From Pyropia yezoensis (taxonomy: Eukaryota; Rhodophyta; Bangiophyceae; Bangiales; Bangiaceae): a stretch of 64,000 bases of DNA. The position numbers and the translations under genes are program-made. The DNA lies in the NCBI GenBank assembly GCA_009829735.1, contig CM020618.1:32650894-32714893 (forward strand), written 5' to 3'. The notes beneath the pieces are model-generated. The model was given only the letters and a program-made list of their open reading frames with translations. It made no database searches and had not been told where the DNA came from. This document shows, one piece after another, positions 48,786 to 59,589 of the stretch. Each line of letters opens with the position of its first letter. Position 1 is the first letter of the stretch.

Positions 48786-50579
48786 ATGGCGCGCGTGGCC
48801 GCCGCGTGGGCGCCCCCCCCGCCGCGGCGGTGGGCCGCCGCCCCCGCCCCCGTCGCGCGCTCCCGCGCGGCCTGCCCCGCCGCCACGTCGCTGGGGGCGC
48901 CCCCGTCGGCGGGCCCGGCGGCCGTCGCGGTCGCCGCCACGGCGCGGGCGGCGGGGGGGGGCGGCGGCGGACCGCCGCGGGCGGCTGGGCGTGCGGGGTG
49001 GTGGCGCGCCGGGCGGCCGGCGCTGCGCCGCTGGGGGGGGGACGGGGGCCGTGGCGGGGCGGGGCCGCCCCTCGGCGGTGGGGGGGGGGGGCGTCGGCCT
49101 CTGGGCGCGTGGCCGGGCGGCGGCCGGTGGGCGGCCGCCCGCGCCCCCCTGCGCCCCCAGCCCGGGCCCCCGACGCGGGCGGTGGTGGTGGCGGCGCTGC
49201 CCGCCCTGGTCGGCGCCGCCGTTGCCGCGGCCGGGCGCACCGCCGCGGCGGCCGCGTCGACGCTGACGGGCGTGGCGCTGCTGGCGTTGGTGGTCATTGT
49301 GCATGAGGGCGGCCACTACCTCGCCGCCCGCGCGCAGGGCATCCGGGTAAAGTCCTTCTCGGTGGGGTTTGGGCCCAAGCTCGCCGCGTGGACCCCGCGG
49401 GGGGGGGAGACGGAGTTTGCCCTCCGGGCGCTGCCCCTGGGGGGGTACGTTGCTTTTCCCGACGTGGGCGGGGACCCCGTCGACCCGCCCGTGGGGGGCA
49501 CCCCCGTGCCCGCCGTGCCGGGCGCCGCCGCTCCCGCCGCCGCCTCTTCCCCTCTGGTCGCCCCCCCCGCCGCCGCCGCCGCCGCCACCACCACGTACGT
49601 CGACCCCGACGACCCGGACCTGCTGCAGAACCGCCCCGTCTCGCACCGGGCGCTGGTCCTCTCTGCGGGGGTGCTGGCCAACCTTGCGCTCGCGTACGGC
49701 GCGGTGGTGACGTCCGTGCTGGGAGCGGGGCTGCCCACCACCCACCCCCTGCCGGGGGTGGTGGTGTCTGCGCTGGTCAACGACCGCTGCGCGGGGGCAA
49801 CGGCGGGCGTGCGGCCGGGCGACCTCATCGTGGCGGTGGACGGCGCGGCGGTGGCGGCGGGGATGGACTCGGCGGCGGTGCTGGCAGCGTCCATCCGTGG
49901 CGGGCGGGGCGCGCCGCTGCGGCTGGACCTCCTCCGCCGGCAGGCGGCGCCCCCCCGGCTGGCCGCCGCCGCCACGGCCACCGCCGCCGCGTCGCCGCGC
50001 CCGTCGGCAGGGCGCGCCACCCCGCGGGTGCCACCCCCCCCTCTACCACCCCAGCGGCTGCGCCTGACCGTCACCCCCGTCGTTGACGCGGCGAGCGGCC
50101 AGGCCGCCCTGGGCGTGCGGCTGTCCCCCAACGCGGTGGTGCGGCGGGTGCGGCCGCCCGCCGGGCGGGTCGGCCTGGCGGTGGCGCACGCCGAGTTTGG
50201 CCGCCTCGCCGCCCAGACGGCTGGCAGCCTCCTCCCCCGCCGGGCCACCTGGTCGGCCGCCTCCGTGGCGGGCCCCGTCGGCCTCGTGTCGATTGGCGCG
50301 GACCTGGCGCGGACCGACACGGCAGCGTTGCTGGCGTTTTGCGCGGCCATCAGCCTGCACCTGGCGCTCCTCAACGCGCTGCCGCTGCCGGCGCTGGACG
50401 GGGGGCAGCTGGCCTTCCTGGCCATTGAGGCCGCCCGGGGGCGGCCGGTGGACCGGCGGGTGCAGGACGGGGTCAACCGGACGGCACTGACGCTGCTGCT
50501 GCTGCTGTCCACGGCGGTGCTGGTGGGGGACCTGGGCAAGCTCCGCCTCTTCACCGCCCTGCGTCGGCTGTGGCGGTGA
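48786..50579 (+). CDS. M50 site-2 protease (RseP/ARASP-type), probably plastid
   Basis: ATG 48786 in a CCGCCATGG context starts 597 residues. The first 140 are Ala/Arg/Pro-rich with almost no acids, like a chloroplast transit peptide. A membrane helix VALLALVVIVHEGGHYLAAR holds the zinc motif HExxH (His173, Glu174, His177). LRALPLGGYVAFP follows, then another helix (ALVLSAGVLANLALAYGAVV), a PDZ-like domain (GATAGVRPGDLIVAVDG) and NALPLPALDGGQLAFLAIE, where Asp538 is the third zinc ligand. The order matches bacterial RseP and plant ARASP/EGY-type intramembrane metalloproteases. A Pro/Ala-rich insert splits the region after the first helix pair. Single exon, divergent from the MFS gene. Confidence 0.92.
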   Translation: MARVAAAWAPPPPRRWAAAPAPVARSRAACPAATSLGAPPSAGPAAVAVAATARAAGGGGGGPPRAAGRAGWWRAGRPALRRWGGDGGRGGAGPPLGGGGGGRRPLGAWPGGGRWAAARAPLRPQPGPPTRAVVVAALPALVGAAVAAAGRTAAAAASTLTGVALLALVVIVHEGGHYLAARAQGIRVKSFSVGFGPKLAAWTPRGGETEFALRALPLGGYVAFPDVGGDPVDPPVGGTPVPAVPGAAAPAAASSPLVAPPAAAAAATTTYVDPDDPDLLQNRPVSHRALVLSAGVLANLALAYGAVVTSVLGAGLPTTHPLPGVVVSALVNDRCAGATAGVRPGDLIVAVDGAAVAAGMDSAAVLAASIRGGRGAPLRLDLLRRQAAPPRLAAAATATAAASPRPSAGRATPRVPPPPLPPQRLRLTVTPVVDAASGQAALGVRLSPNAVVRRVRPPAGRVGLAVAHAEFGRLAAQTAGSLLPRRATWSAASVAGPVGLVSIGADLARTDTAALLAFCAAISLHLALLNALPLPALDGGQLAFLAIEAARGRPVDRRVQDGVNRTALTLLLLLSTAVLVGDLGKLRLFTALRRLWR

Positions 50580-52343
50580 CGGCGGGGGCGGTCAGGGGGG
50601 GGGGGCGGCGGGGTGGAACGTGGGGGGGGGGCGCCCCAGAGGCGAGGCGACCGGGCCCAGCAGTTGGCTGCGCGGCCCCCACCCCCAAAGCAGACTCGGC
50701 GGTGGCCGCTTTGGGGGGTGCCTCGCCCTGCCCGCCGGCCGCACGCACGTGTGCTGGGGGGAGGGGGGGTGCTGTCCGTTTTTTTGTTCTTCCCCGCGCG
50801 GCGCCCGTGGGTACGACGCGTCGCCTGTGGCCAATTTCCCTACCGAGATGATGACCGCCGGGGCGTGACGGAGTGGTGGGGCGTGGGGGGGTGCGGTACG
50901 GGCACGGCTGGCTCACCTCCTTGACTTGGGGTCTTTCGGGCCCCGCCGCTCTGGGCTGGTGGACCTTGGTCCGCCCGCCACTGCCGTCTGCCGCACGGCG
51001 TCGGCAGCCTATCGCGAGAGAGACGGTCCTCCTACATCCTTCCCCCGGCCGCCGCGCCCGTTGCCGCCGCGAGCGGTCCGCGCCGAGCCGGGTTGCCGCG
51101 CGGCGTGGGAGCGCCACCGCCAGCTGGCAGCGTGCCATGCGTTTTTTCATCCCTGGGAGTGACACCCACCTCTCGTCTTCCCACTCTCCTTGCAGCCCCA
51201 GTCGCACCCCCACCCCCCTCCCCCCCGTGCTCCCTTTCCTCCCCCCCTCTCACAGTGCTCCGCCCACCCCGCCAGTAGACAATACCTCGTGGTGGACGCG
51301 CCGCCGTCGGTGATGCCCGCCCCATTCCCTCCCCCCGCCCCCTCTCAGACAGAGCTGTGGCGGCCGCTCAGGGCGCGCTCGGCGGCAGCGAGGCCGCCAT
51401 AGCCCCGAAAGGACCCCTGCATGACGCGTCGCAAGGCCGTAGGTAGTTGCCCGCCTCGTCAGCGCACCATCATCCGGTGAAGGACGGTATCTGCCATGCC
51501 GCGGCACCCCCCCGAAAGCTGCAGCCCTCGTACGCCTCGCTGCTGCAGGCCTTGTGCGGCCCCGACGCGGGGATGGCCGTCTCCAGGAGTAGGTTGGTGG
51601 TCGTTGGTGCAGTGGTTCGCACGCACATCGACCGCCACGACGGGCCGGCGCACGGGCTGACGCGTGCAGGTGCTCGACGCGGGGCATGTCGATGGCGTGT
51701 CCGCCAGCCGGCTTGGCCACGGTCCAGGAAATAGATGGCGGCCACCCGCAGCAGCTCGCGGGCGCAGTAGACGCCCGCGTCTTGACGGTCAAGGGGCCGT
51801 GGACGCGCCGGTGCTCCCCAGGAGCAGTATGTCTATGGCCTCCCCTCGTGCCGTCGGCGGCGTCGAGCTGGTGTTTTCTTTTTTCTTCCGCCCGCTCCAC
51901 GGCACACTTCCGTCATTGGGGCGGCGGGCGCACCCAATGCCAACGCCCTCGTGGCTCCGCACCCGCCGCAATGACAGCGGCGGCGGCGGCGTCGGCGGCG
52001 GCGGCGGCGGCAGCGACCGCGGGGTGGTGTCTTCGATTGTAGACACACGACGAGCGCGTCGCGTCGGTCGCGTCGGCGGCGAGGGGGAGGGGACGGGGCC
52101 GCACCACCCGCTCCATGTCCACAACCCCCCCCCGCCACCCTTTCCACGCCCCCTCACAACGGACGCGTATGGGGGGGCGCGGGGCGGTCAAGAGGCGGGG
52201 ACGACAGCGATGCCGCCGCTGACGGTGCGGCGGTGGGGCCACCTGCAGACGGAATTTTTTTTCTTTGCCGACGGCGCGCGGTCGTCGGCCGACGGCCGCG
52301 TCATGTCGCGGTAGGCTTTTGGGTAGGCGGAGAGGGCGGCGGC

Positions 52344-52402
<59 letters not shown>

Positions 52403-53232
52403 CGGCGGCGGCAGCGTCTGCGGAAACCCTCATTCGGCGGGGTCGTCTCGCCCCCGCTTCTTCTCTCGATGGTCCCTCTCCATTCTCCCTCGATTCACAC
52501 CACCGGGCAAGCCGCTGAAGAAGGTCTCCTCCGTGGACTGCCTGTCCCTCCGTTCCGCCATGGCAATGACGCGCAGAGCGACACTCGCGGCGGTCGAGTG
52601 GGCGCGATGACCCGACAAAGTGGCTTGCTCATCAGCATCCCCCCACTGACGTGAGCCCTCCACAAGGAGGTGGCAGAAAAATAGGCCCGAGCATCGGTCT
52701 CTGTGGCAGCGAAAAAATAAGCTCCGGCAACCCGATCGGTGGACCCACCCGACCGCGGCGCTGCGCGCTCGGCTGGGCACGGCGCATCCATAGGGCCGCG
52801 CGCTCTGCCGCTGCCCCAAGGGCGCGGCAGGCGCGCCCTTCGGGCGGAGCTCCGAAGTGGTTTCTACAAGAAGTAATTGTACCATGCACATTTCTTTGTA
52901 CATACGACTTTTGCTGGATTATTTTGACACGTGGGTGAAGGGACCAACGTCATCCTGCCTCGCTGATCCGACATCGCAGGCTACCTTTTTTGGCGTGCCC
53001 AGTCCCCACACGTACAGTACCGCTTCGAGGGGTTGGAGGCGCGGACACCGTGCCTACGACTGCAATGCGCCCAGCCCCACTCGTCGAGTTCCGCTCCTCC
53101 TGCGGCTGGCTGGACCCCTCAGAGAAGTGGTGCATAACGCTTTCCCTGACTTCACGTGGCCCTCGTGTGGTCCGCCAATATCTCTCTTCCCCCGGTCTCT
53201 GCCGCTCCGGCCCCGTCGCTGCACCGACCCCG
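50580..53232. other. 2.6-kb region without a supported gene
   Basis: GC-rich simple DNA. A minus-strand stretch 51745-51470 encodes a Cys-containing peptide (LLLETAIPASGPHKACSSEA, then YEGCSFRGGAAAWQ) that reads more like protein than its surroundings but closes after about 90 codons. A trinucleotide run lies at 52347-52400. The AT-richer 52640-52990 probably contains the AlaRS promoter. In-frame ATG 53065 could extend AlaRS upstream. Confidence 0.4.
52347..52400. repeat. (GGC)18 trinucleotide microsatellite
   Basis: Eighteen uninterrupted GGC units lie inside a longer GGC/GGT-rich tract (about 52335-52430). It lies outside any supported gene and is likely polymorphic. Confidence 0.92.
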
Positions 53233-56200
53233 ATGGCGGTCGCCGACGAGCCCTGGCCGTCCAGCCGGGTGCGGCAAGCGTTTCTTGACTTTTTTGCTGC
53301 CCGTGGACACAAGCTGGTCAAGTCCTCCCCAGTGGTATGTTATGTTGGGGGGGCTTGTTCTTGCTGGGCGGATCATGGCTGCCAGACCTGGCGCTTGTCA
53401 TTACCGCGTGAAGGTACCTGCTGCCATGGTAGTAGGCCTTGCAGGTCAGAACCTGACCGTTTCCTCTCTGCTCGCTCTCCTATCTGTTTCACTATCTGCT
53501 GTGTCTGGTCTATTCAAATGCCACCGCTCCTTTTGGCTGGCGCGCTTGTCACTTCTTTCCACCTGCAGGTGCCACATGACGACCCGACGCTGCTGTTTGC
53601 CAACGCGGGGATGAACCAGTTTAAGCCCCTGTTCTTGGGCCAGGCGGACCCCAACGGCCCACTGGCCAACCTGGAGCGCGCTACCAACACCCAAAAGTGC
53701 ATCCGCGCCGGTGGCAAGCACAATGACCTCGAGGATGTCGGCAAAGACACGTACCATCATACGTTTTTTGAGATGCTGGGGAGCTGGTCTTTTGGCTCCT
53801 ACTTCAAGGCCGAGGCCATTGAGATGGCCTACACCCTCCTCACGTCTGAGTATTCGCTGCCATCGGAGCAGCTGTACGCATCCTACTTTGGTGGTGATGC
53901 CGCATTGGGGATGCCTGCCGACACGGAGGCGCGGGACTTGTGGCTTCGTCACCTCCCTGCGTCGCGGGTTCTTCCGTTTGACGCAAAGGACAACTTTTGG
54001 GAGATGGGCGACGTGGGTCCCTGCGGTCCATGCTCAGAGCTCCACTTTGACCGCATCGGCGGCCGTGACGCGGCGTCCCTGGTCAACGCTGACGACCCGG
54101 CCGTGATTGAGATTTGGAACCTGGTCTTTATCCAGTACTCGCGGGAGGCTGACGGCCAGCTCAGCGCGTTGCCCGCCCAGCATGTGGACACGGGGATGGG
54201 CTTTGAGCGGCTCACCTCTATCCTGCAGAACAAGTCGTCCAACTACGACACGGACGTCTTTACGCCCATCTTTGACGCCATCCGAGCGGGCACAACCGCG
54301 CGGCCCTACGCGGGGCTCCTTGGCGCTGATGACAAGGACGGAGTGGACATGGCGTACCGGGTCGTGGCAGACCACGTGCGCACGCTGTCGTTTGCGATTG
54401 CCGACGGCGCGATGCCGTCCAGTGAGGGCCGTGGCTATGTACTCCGCCGTATTCTGCGCCGGGCGGTGCGGTACGGGTCCCAGTTCTTGGGCGGGGGCGA
54501 TGGCTTTTTTGCACGCCTTGTTCCGGCGGTCGTGGACCTGATGGGCACAACGTTCCCCGAGCTTGTGGCCAAGCGCGAGCTGGTCATCTCGGTGATCGCT
54601 GACGAGGAGTCCACATTTTCGTCCACTCTTGCGCGAGGCATTGAGCGGTTCAACAAAACCGTGGCAGACCTTAAGGCAAACGGCAAGGCGGTTGTTTCTG
54701 GTACAGAGGCCTTCTTCCTTTACGACACCATGGGCTTCCCCGTTGACCTGACTGCCCGAATGGCGGAAGAGGTCGGTCTCACCGTGGACGAGGCGGGCTA
54801 TCACGCAGCACTCGAGGCTGCCCGCGCCGTCTCCCGTGCGAACCACGCGGCGCGACGGGCTATTGGCAGCGACGGTGCGGCGCTGGTGCTCGAGGCGGAC
54901 CAGACGTCCACGCTCGCTGGTCGCGGGGTGGTGCCGACCGACGATGCCGCGAAGTTTAAGATTGACTCCCAGCCGACGGCAATCGTGCGCGCCATCTACA
55001 CGGCCAATGGCTTTGTGGAGGAGCTGAGCGGCCCTGTGGGCGACGCTGAGGCGACCGCGGCCGGCGTTGTTCTTGACGCGACATCCTTTTACGCGGAGGC
55101 TGGTGGCCAGGTGGCCGACTCTGGGGTACTGTCCCTGCCCGGCGGTGGCGATTTTGACGTCCTCGACGTGCAGGTGTATGCGGGCTTTGTGCTGCACGTC
55201 GGGCGTGTGGCGGCAGGGGGCACCCTCAATGTTGGAGACACTGTCACGTGCGGGGTGGACTGGGCGCGGCGGCGGCGTATTGCTCCCAACCATACCATGA
55301 CGCACGTGTTGAACCACGCACTGTGGCGGGTGCTCGGCGATGGGGTGGCGCAAAAGGGGAGTCTGGTGGACGAGGACAAGCTGCGCTTTGACTTTTCGTT
55401 CAACAAGAAGGACCTTCCGTTGGGAGATGTGGCTGTTGTGGAGGAGCGAGTGAACGCGGCTATTGCAGAGGCGATTCCTGTCTACTCGGAAGTGGCGCCC
55501 CTCGATACGTCGCGGGGCATTCGTGCGCTGCGGGCGGTGTTTGGGGAGACCTACCCCAACCTTGTGCGTGTCGTGTCTGTCGGCAAGCCCGTGGCGGAGC
55601 TGCTGGACAACCCCGACGATGAGGCCAACGACGGCCTCTCGATTGAGTTTTGTGGCGGCACGCACCTGGCCAACACGTCTGAGGCGGAGAGCTTTGTCAT
55701 TTACGAGACGCCGAGTATCGCCAAGGGCATCCGCCGCGTATCTGCACTGACCGGTGACCCGGCGGTGGCGGCGGTGGCGGCGGCCGACGCGATGGTCGCG
55801 CGCATGGACGCGGCTCGGGCCCTCACCGGTGACGCCCTCGTCACCGAGCTGGCCGCCGTGCAGGCCGCACTGGGCACGGCCACCCTCCCCCTCACCGCCC
55901 GCCGCACGACGGTGCAGGCGGCGCTTGAGCGGCTGCTTGCGGTTGCCAAGGCGGCTGCCAAGGAGGCGGAGAAGAAGGCGGTGGACGGGGCCGTGGCTGC
56001 GGGCGAGGCGGCTGCGTCTGCGGCGCGCGACGCGGGCCGCTCCTACCTCGTCTCCCGCCTCGACGCGCTGGGTGGTGACGGCAAGCTGGTTGCCAAGGCC
56101 ACCCTCTCTGTCCGCGCGTGCCTCCCCAGCGGGTCGGTGCTGCTCGTGTCGTACGACCCGAAGAAGGGGCGGGTGGTGGTGTCGGCCGCAGGGAGCGCGC

Positions 56201-56352
56201 TCAGCGCTAAGGAGTGGGTGGCCGCGGCGGTGGGGGCGGTCGGCGGCAAGGGCGGCGGCAAGGCCGACTCGGCCCAGGGGCAGGCGAAGGTATCGGAGGC
56301 GGCAGAAGTGGACAAGGTCGTGGCGGCGGCTGAGGCGTTTGCCGCCCAATGA
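53233..56352 (+). CDS. AARS1: alanyl-tRNA synthetase, two exons
   Basis: Exons 53233-53334 and 53569-56352 (donor GTATGT, acceptor CCTGCAG) join SSPV to VPHDDP and give 961 residues, the usual eukaryotic length. Landmarks are QAFLDFFAARGHKLVKSSPV, LLFANAGMNQFKPLFLG, TQKCIRAGGKHNDLEDVG, HHTFFEMLGSWSFGSYFK, VDTGMGFERL, the editing-site HTMTH (His609, His613) and CGGTH (Cys729, His733), then an Ala/Lys-rich C-Ala domain. It charges tRNA-Ala and clears mis-attached Ser/Gly. ATG 53233 is the cytosolic-looking start. ATG 53065 in the same frame would add 56 residues with Arg/Ser and few acids, so an organellar isoform is possible. The 234-bp intron is itself stop-free and a multiple of three. Confidence 0.96.
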   Translation: MAVADEPWPSSRVRQAFLDFFAARGHKLVKSSPVVCYVGGACSCWADHGCQTWRLSLPREGTCCHGSRPCRSEPDRFLSARSPICFTICCVWSIQMPPLLLAGALVTSFHLQVPHDDPTLLFANAGMNQFKPLFLGQADPNGPLANLERATNTQKCIRAGGKHNDLEDVGKDTYHHTFFEMLGSWSFGSYFKAEAIEMAYTLLTSEYSLPSEQLYASYFGGDAALGMPADTEARDLWLRHLPASRVLPFDAKDNFWEMGDVGPCGPCSELHFDRIGGRDAASLVNADDPAVIEIWNLVFIQYSREADGQLSALPAQHVDTGMGFERLTSILQNKSSNYDTDVFTPIFDAIRAGTTARPYAGLLGADDKDGVDMAYRVVADHVRTLSFAIADGAMPSSEGRGYVLRRILRRAVRYGSQFLGGGDGFFARLVPAVVDLMGTTFPELVAKRELVISVIADEESTFSSTLARGIERFNKTVADLKANGKAVVSGTEAFFLYDTMGFPVDLTARMAEEVGLTVDEAGYHAALEAARAVSRANHAARRAIGSDGAALVLEADQTSTLAGRGVVPTDDAAKFKIDSQPTAIVRAIYTANGFVEELSGPVGDAEATAAGVVLDATSFYAEAGGQVADSGVLSLPGGGDFDVLDVQVYAGFVLHVGRVAAGGTLNVGDTVTCGVDWARRRRIAPNHTMTHVLNHALWRVLGDGVAQKGSLVDEDKLRFDFSFNKKDLPLGDVAVVEERVNAAIAEAIPVYSEVAPLDTSRGIRALRAVFGETYPNLVRVVSVGKPVAELLDNPDDEANDGLSIEFCGGTHLANTSEAESFVIYETPSIAKGIRRVSALTGDPAVAAVAAADAMVARMDAARALTGDALVTELAAVQAALGTATLPLTARRTTVQAALERLLAVAKAAAKEAEKKAVDGAVAAGEAAASAARDAGRSYLVSRLDALGGDGKLVAKATLSVRACLPSGSVLLVSYDPKKGRVVVSAAGSALSAKEWVAAAVGAVGGKGGGKADSAQGQAKVSEAAEVDKVVAAAEAFAAQ

Positions 56353-57489
56353 TCGGTTGTGAGACGTATTGCTCCTTGTGTTTCTATGAAGTGTTTGCGT
56401 TTCTTCCCTCGACCTGTACGAGTAGACCTTTCTCCCCCCCCCCCCCCTTTTTTTTTTTTTTTCGCTTTCGTTCTCTGTATCACGCCCGCCCCTCCCGCGC
56501 CTGTATGTGGCGTGCCGCTCCCCACTCGGCCCTCGCCATGGCACCTCCGCCGTAGAGTGGCACCGCAACGGCCCGTCACGCCAGTCGCCCAGGCGCCACC
56601 GCCGCTGTGCACCTGTTCTGGCCGCCCCTCCGTGCGCGTCGTCACCACGGCGTGGGCGCCGCAGGGCAGCTCCCCACCCCGGCGGGGGGGGGGGGGCGCC
56701 CCCGGCAGCGGCTCGACGAGCTCCGCCCACTGGGGCCCCCGGCGGGGCTCAGCACGCTGCACAGGGTGGTCCACTGTGGAGCAGGCGCGGAGGGTGGCGG
56801 CCGCGGCGGTCGCCACGTGCCGGTGCGTTGGCATCATGGATGGCGACGGTTCGCCGTCTGCGGCAGCCACCCCTGGGTACCTACCCCCTGCCACGCCAAG
56901 GGCCCCAACGTCCACGGCACCCTGGGCAGAGCGCCCGCGCCGCCGGGCGCTGTGGTCGCCCAGCTGTGCGCCAGCCCATTGCAGTGGCTGGCGGTCACAC
57001 GCCACCAGCCGCCGCAGAAAGTGTGGCGCGTGCGGGGGAGCAACAAAAACCAGAGTGGCATCCCCGTCGGCGGCGGCGGCAGCAGCTCGGGGCGGCTGGC
57101 CCCCCCCGCCGCCCTCACCCGCCGCGGCAGCCGCCCCTGGACTTGCACCATCCGACTCGGCCTGCGACGGCGGCCACCGCCTCGTCCCAGTCGGAGGGAT
57201 AGCCCACGCCCGCCGCGAACCTGTGCGTGGCCCCGCCCCGCCGCACTCCTCGCGTGGCCACTGTGGGAGGGTGGGGTGGGGAGAGGGGAGGGGGAGGACG
57301 GAGACGCCAAGGGGGCCGACGCTTGGGGGCGCGCAACCGGTTGGAGGGCGGGGTAGGGTGGAGATAAGATGGCGTTGCAAAAGAGCAGCCCGCTGTCCTT
57401 TCTCTCCTTCCACTTTCCACTCCAGGTGCCCATGTGCTCTCTCCCGCAATGGGAACAACCTCTCCCCCGTCCTCGACCTCCTCGCGTCA
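56353..57489. other. region between convergent AlaRS and Mn-CDF genes
   Basis: It begins with C and T runs (56437-56461), likely a 3' untranslated region. Frames are open on both strands over 56.6-57.4 kb, as expected for very GC-rich DNA. The + frame containing VRWHHGWRRFAVCGSHPWVP and KVWRVRGSNKNQSG is the most protein-like, but it has no recognisable family and no good start; not called. Confidence 0.4.
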
Positions 57490-59589
57490 TCACACAGTCT
57501 TGTGCTCCACCTCGGGTGAGTGGTCCGTGTCGAAATCTGCGTGGACAAACGCGCGCTCCACCTGGTCCACGTGTGCCTCGATCGACACCTGCAGGGACTC
57601 GGCAATGTCGTGGGCGATGCGAAGAGGCATCTCGCCAGGCAGCACAATGTCACACTCAACAAAAATGCCGGAGCCAACGTGGTAGGCCCGCACCGTGTCC
57701 ACCTTGAGCACCCAAGGGTGGTGCTTCAGGCACAGAAACGTCACGAGCGAGGTCAGCCGCCCGTCCGCCGTTCGCCCCAGCAGCTGGTCCACATGATCCA
57801 CGGTCGCACACACCCAGTTGTAAATGATGAGCGCCGAGATGCCGATGCCACCAACAGGGTCCAGCCACCACACCCACGCCTGGGCAGCAAAAACGGTAAG
57901 TAGGCTGACGCTGTTGGCAATGACGTCGTTCCAGTGGTCCGTGGCCAGCGCCGCTACTGCAACGTCGGGCACCCCCCGACAGTAGGCATAGAGGGCTCCC
58001 TTGACACCCAACGCAGTCAGCAAAACGGCGGCAGTGAGGGGCGTCAGGCCCACAAGCGGGGAGCCCGTCGGGCCGCGGACAAGCGCAGAGATGGACTCCT
58101 CAAGCACGAGCAAAGTCGCCGCGGTCATCAGGCACGCCATAAGAACCACGCCCAGAGGCTCCATCCGTGCCCGGCCAACGGGGTACGAATACTTGTTGCG
58201 CACGGCCCGTAGCTGCCAAGTGTAAAGGACCACAAGGCCAGACACGAAGTCAAGAGCCGCGTCCGTGGTGGACGCCATCAGCGCCAGCGAGCCCGACGAC
58301 AAGAACGCGTACACCTGGGCGGCCAGGAGAAACACGTTGGCTCCGTTGGATGCGTAGACCGCGCGGCGAACACGAGTGGCCGCAGCCTCCTCCGGAACCA
58401 CGGCCGTCGCTGCTGCTCCGCCGGCCTCCATCTCGACGTCGACTGCTCCCGTCGCGAGCGTCGGCGACCCATCCTCACCAATGCCAGCCCCCCGGTCTGC
58501 AGCATCCAGCTGCGCGAGAAACACCACGTCCGCCGGCGGGAGGGCGGCAACGTTCTTGGCGGCCGCCTCTCGAAAGGCGCCGAGCAACTCATTTTGAGCA
58601 GCGTAGTAGGCGTGCAGGCCGGGTCGGTCGGCAAGGTCAGCCAGGCGCTCTGGGGGCATCCAGCCCCGCCAGAGCCGCCGCAGGGAGATAGACGCCGTGG
58701 ACGAGCGCTTGCACTGGGCGGCGGCGGATGGGGCGCGGGCGACGGCCACGTCAACACCACCGTCAGCGGCGGTAGACGACGGCAGTGGCTCCCTCAGCAG
58801 CGACGGCGGGGGCGATGGCGGCTGCGGCGGTGGCGGCGGCCGCGGTACGGACAGCGGCGGTGGACCAGCGTCCGTCGCGCCACCCTCCCCGCTGGGCGAT
58901 GGACTCAACGCGTCGGCGCTCCCCCCCGCCCCCGCCCCCCAGCCATCCAAGTTGAACTTGCCACTCGTGATGCGCGCGAGGACGTGGGTGACCTCGCGCG
59001 GCGGCCGTGGCCGACGACGCCGCCGCGAGGGGCCAGCCGCGGTGGGCGTTGGCCGCTCACCGCCGCCGTCGGGCGTGGCCACCAGCCCGCCGTCTGCCGA
59101 CTGGCAAGACCGCCCAGCCGCGGCCGAACCCCCCGCCCTCGCCCGATGCGCCACCACCTCCCCCGCCGACGACGCACGGCGCACGAGCGCCCCACCACCA
59201 CCCGTGGTGGGGGCGCCCACATGCCCCGGAGGCGCCTCGTCGTTGGAGCTGCTCTCATCTGACGCCCAACAGAGGCTCCACTCGGTCGACGCGAGAGCGC
59301 GGATGTGGTACGGGTGCGGACACTCCGCAGCGGACCCGCCAAGTAGAGTGTCCGTTGATGCAGCAGCGTTGGCCCGCCCGTAGCCATCACCACCACTCCC
59401 ACCATGGCCGCCGCCATCACCACTGCCGCCGCCCCCGCTGCCACCGCCGTTATCGTCGCCGCCCTCAGCAGACGACCCGTAGGCCCCCACCGCGATGCGC
59501 ACCAGGTCCCCGCTGCTGTAGCTGCGGCCCAGGGGAAGCGCCGCCACCAGTGGCAACCGCTCAATCACCAGCTCCTCCTTGGCACACAT
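57490..59589 (-). CDS. Mn2+-type cation diffusion facilitator (MTP8-11-like)
   Basis: ATG 59589 (MCAKEELVIERLPLVAALPL) starts 699 residues. The C-terminal 320 form a CDF carrier: NVFLLAAQVYAFLSSGSLAL, then STTDAALDF with Asp443 and Asp447, the signature YPVGRARMEPLGVV, then ATDHWNDVIANSVSLL with Asp551 and Asp555. The cytosolic domain reads VRAYHVGSGIFVECDIVLPG. DxxxD in both TM2 and TM5 defines the Mn-CDF group, which moves Mn2+ into vacuole, Golgi or endosomes. The first 350 residues are Gly/Ser/Pro-rich and disordered, far longer than in plant MTPs. The tail (HADFDTDHSPEVEHKTV) is His/Asp-rich. Single exon. Confidence 0.93.
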   Translation of the reverse strand: MCAKEELVIERLPLVAALPLGRSYSSGDLVRIAVGAYGSSAEGGDDNGGGSGGGGSGDGGGHGGSGGDGYGRANAAASTDTLLGGSAAECPHPYHIRALASTEWSLCWASDESSSNDEAPPGHVGAPTTGGGGALVRRASSAGEVVAHRARAGGSAAAGRSCQSADGGLVATPDGGGERPTPTAAGPSRRRRRPRPPREVTHVLARITSGKFNLDGWGAGAGGSADALSPSPSGEGGATDAGPPPLSVPRPPPPPQPPSPPPSLLREPLPSSTAADGGVDVAVARAPSAAAQCKRSSTASISLRRLWRGWMPPERLADLADRPGLHAYYAAQNELLGAFREAAAKNVAALPPADVVFLAQLDAADRGAGIGEDGSPTLATGAVDVEMEAGGAAATAVVPEEAAATRVRRAVYASNGANVFLLAAQVYAFLSSGSLALMASTTDAALDFVSGLVVLYTWQLRAVRNKYSYPVGRARMEPLGVVLMACLMTAATLLVLEESISALVRGPTGSPLVGLTPLTAAVLLTALGVKGALYAYCRGVPDVAVAALATDHWNDVIANSVSLLTVFAAQAWVWWLDPVGGIGISALIIYNWVCATVDHVDQLLGRTADGRLTSLVTFLCLKHHPWVLKVDTVRAYHVGSGIFVECDIVLPGEMPLRIAHDIAESLQVSIEAHVDQVERAFVHADFDTDHSPEVEHKTV

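Noticed and set aside
56607-57356. Plus-strand 249-codon frame between AlaRS and the Mn-CDF gene.
   Set aside because: No recognisable family, no supported ATG context, and it lies between the 3' ends of two convergent genes. Kept only as a remark.
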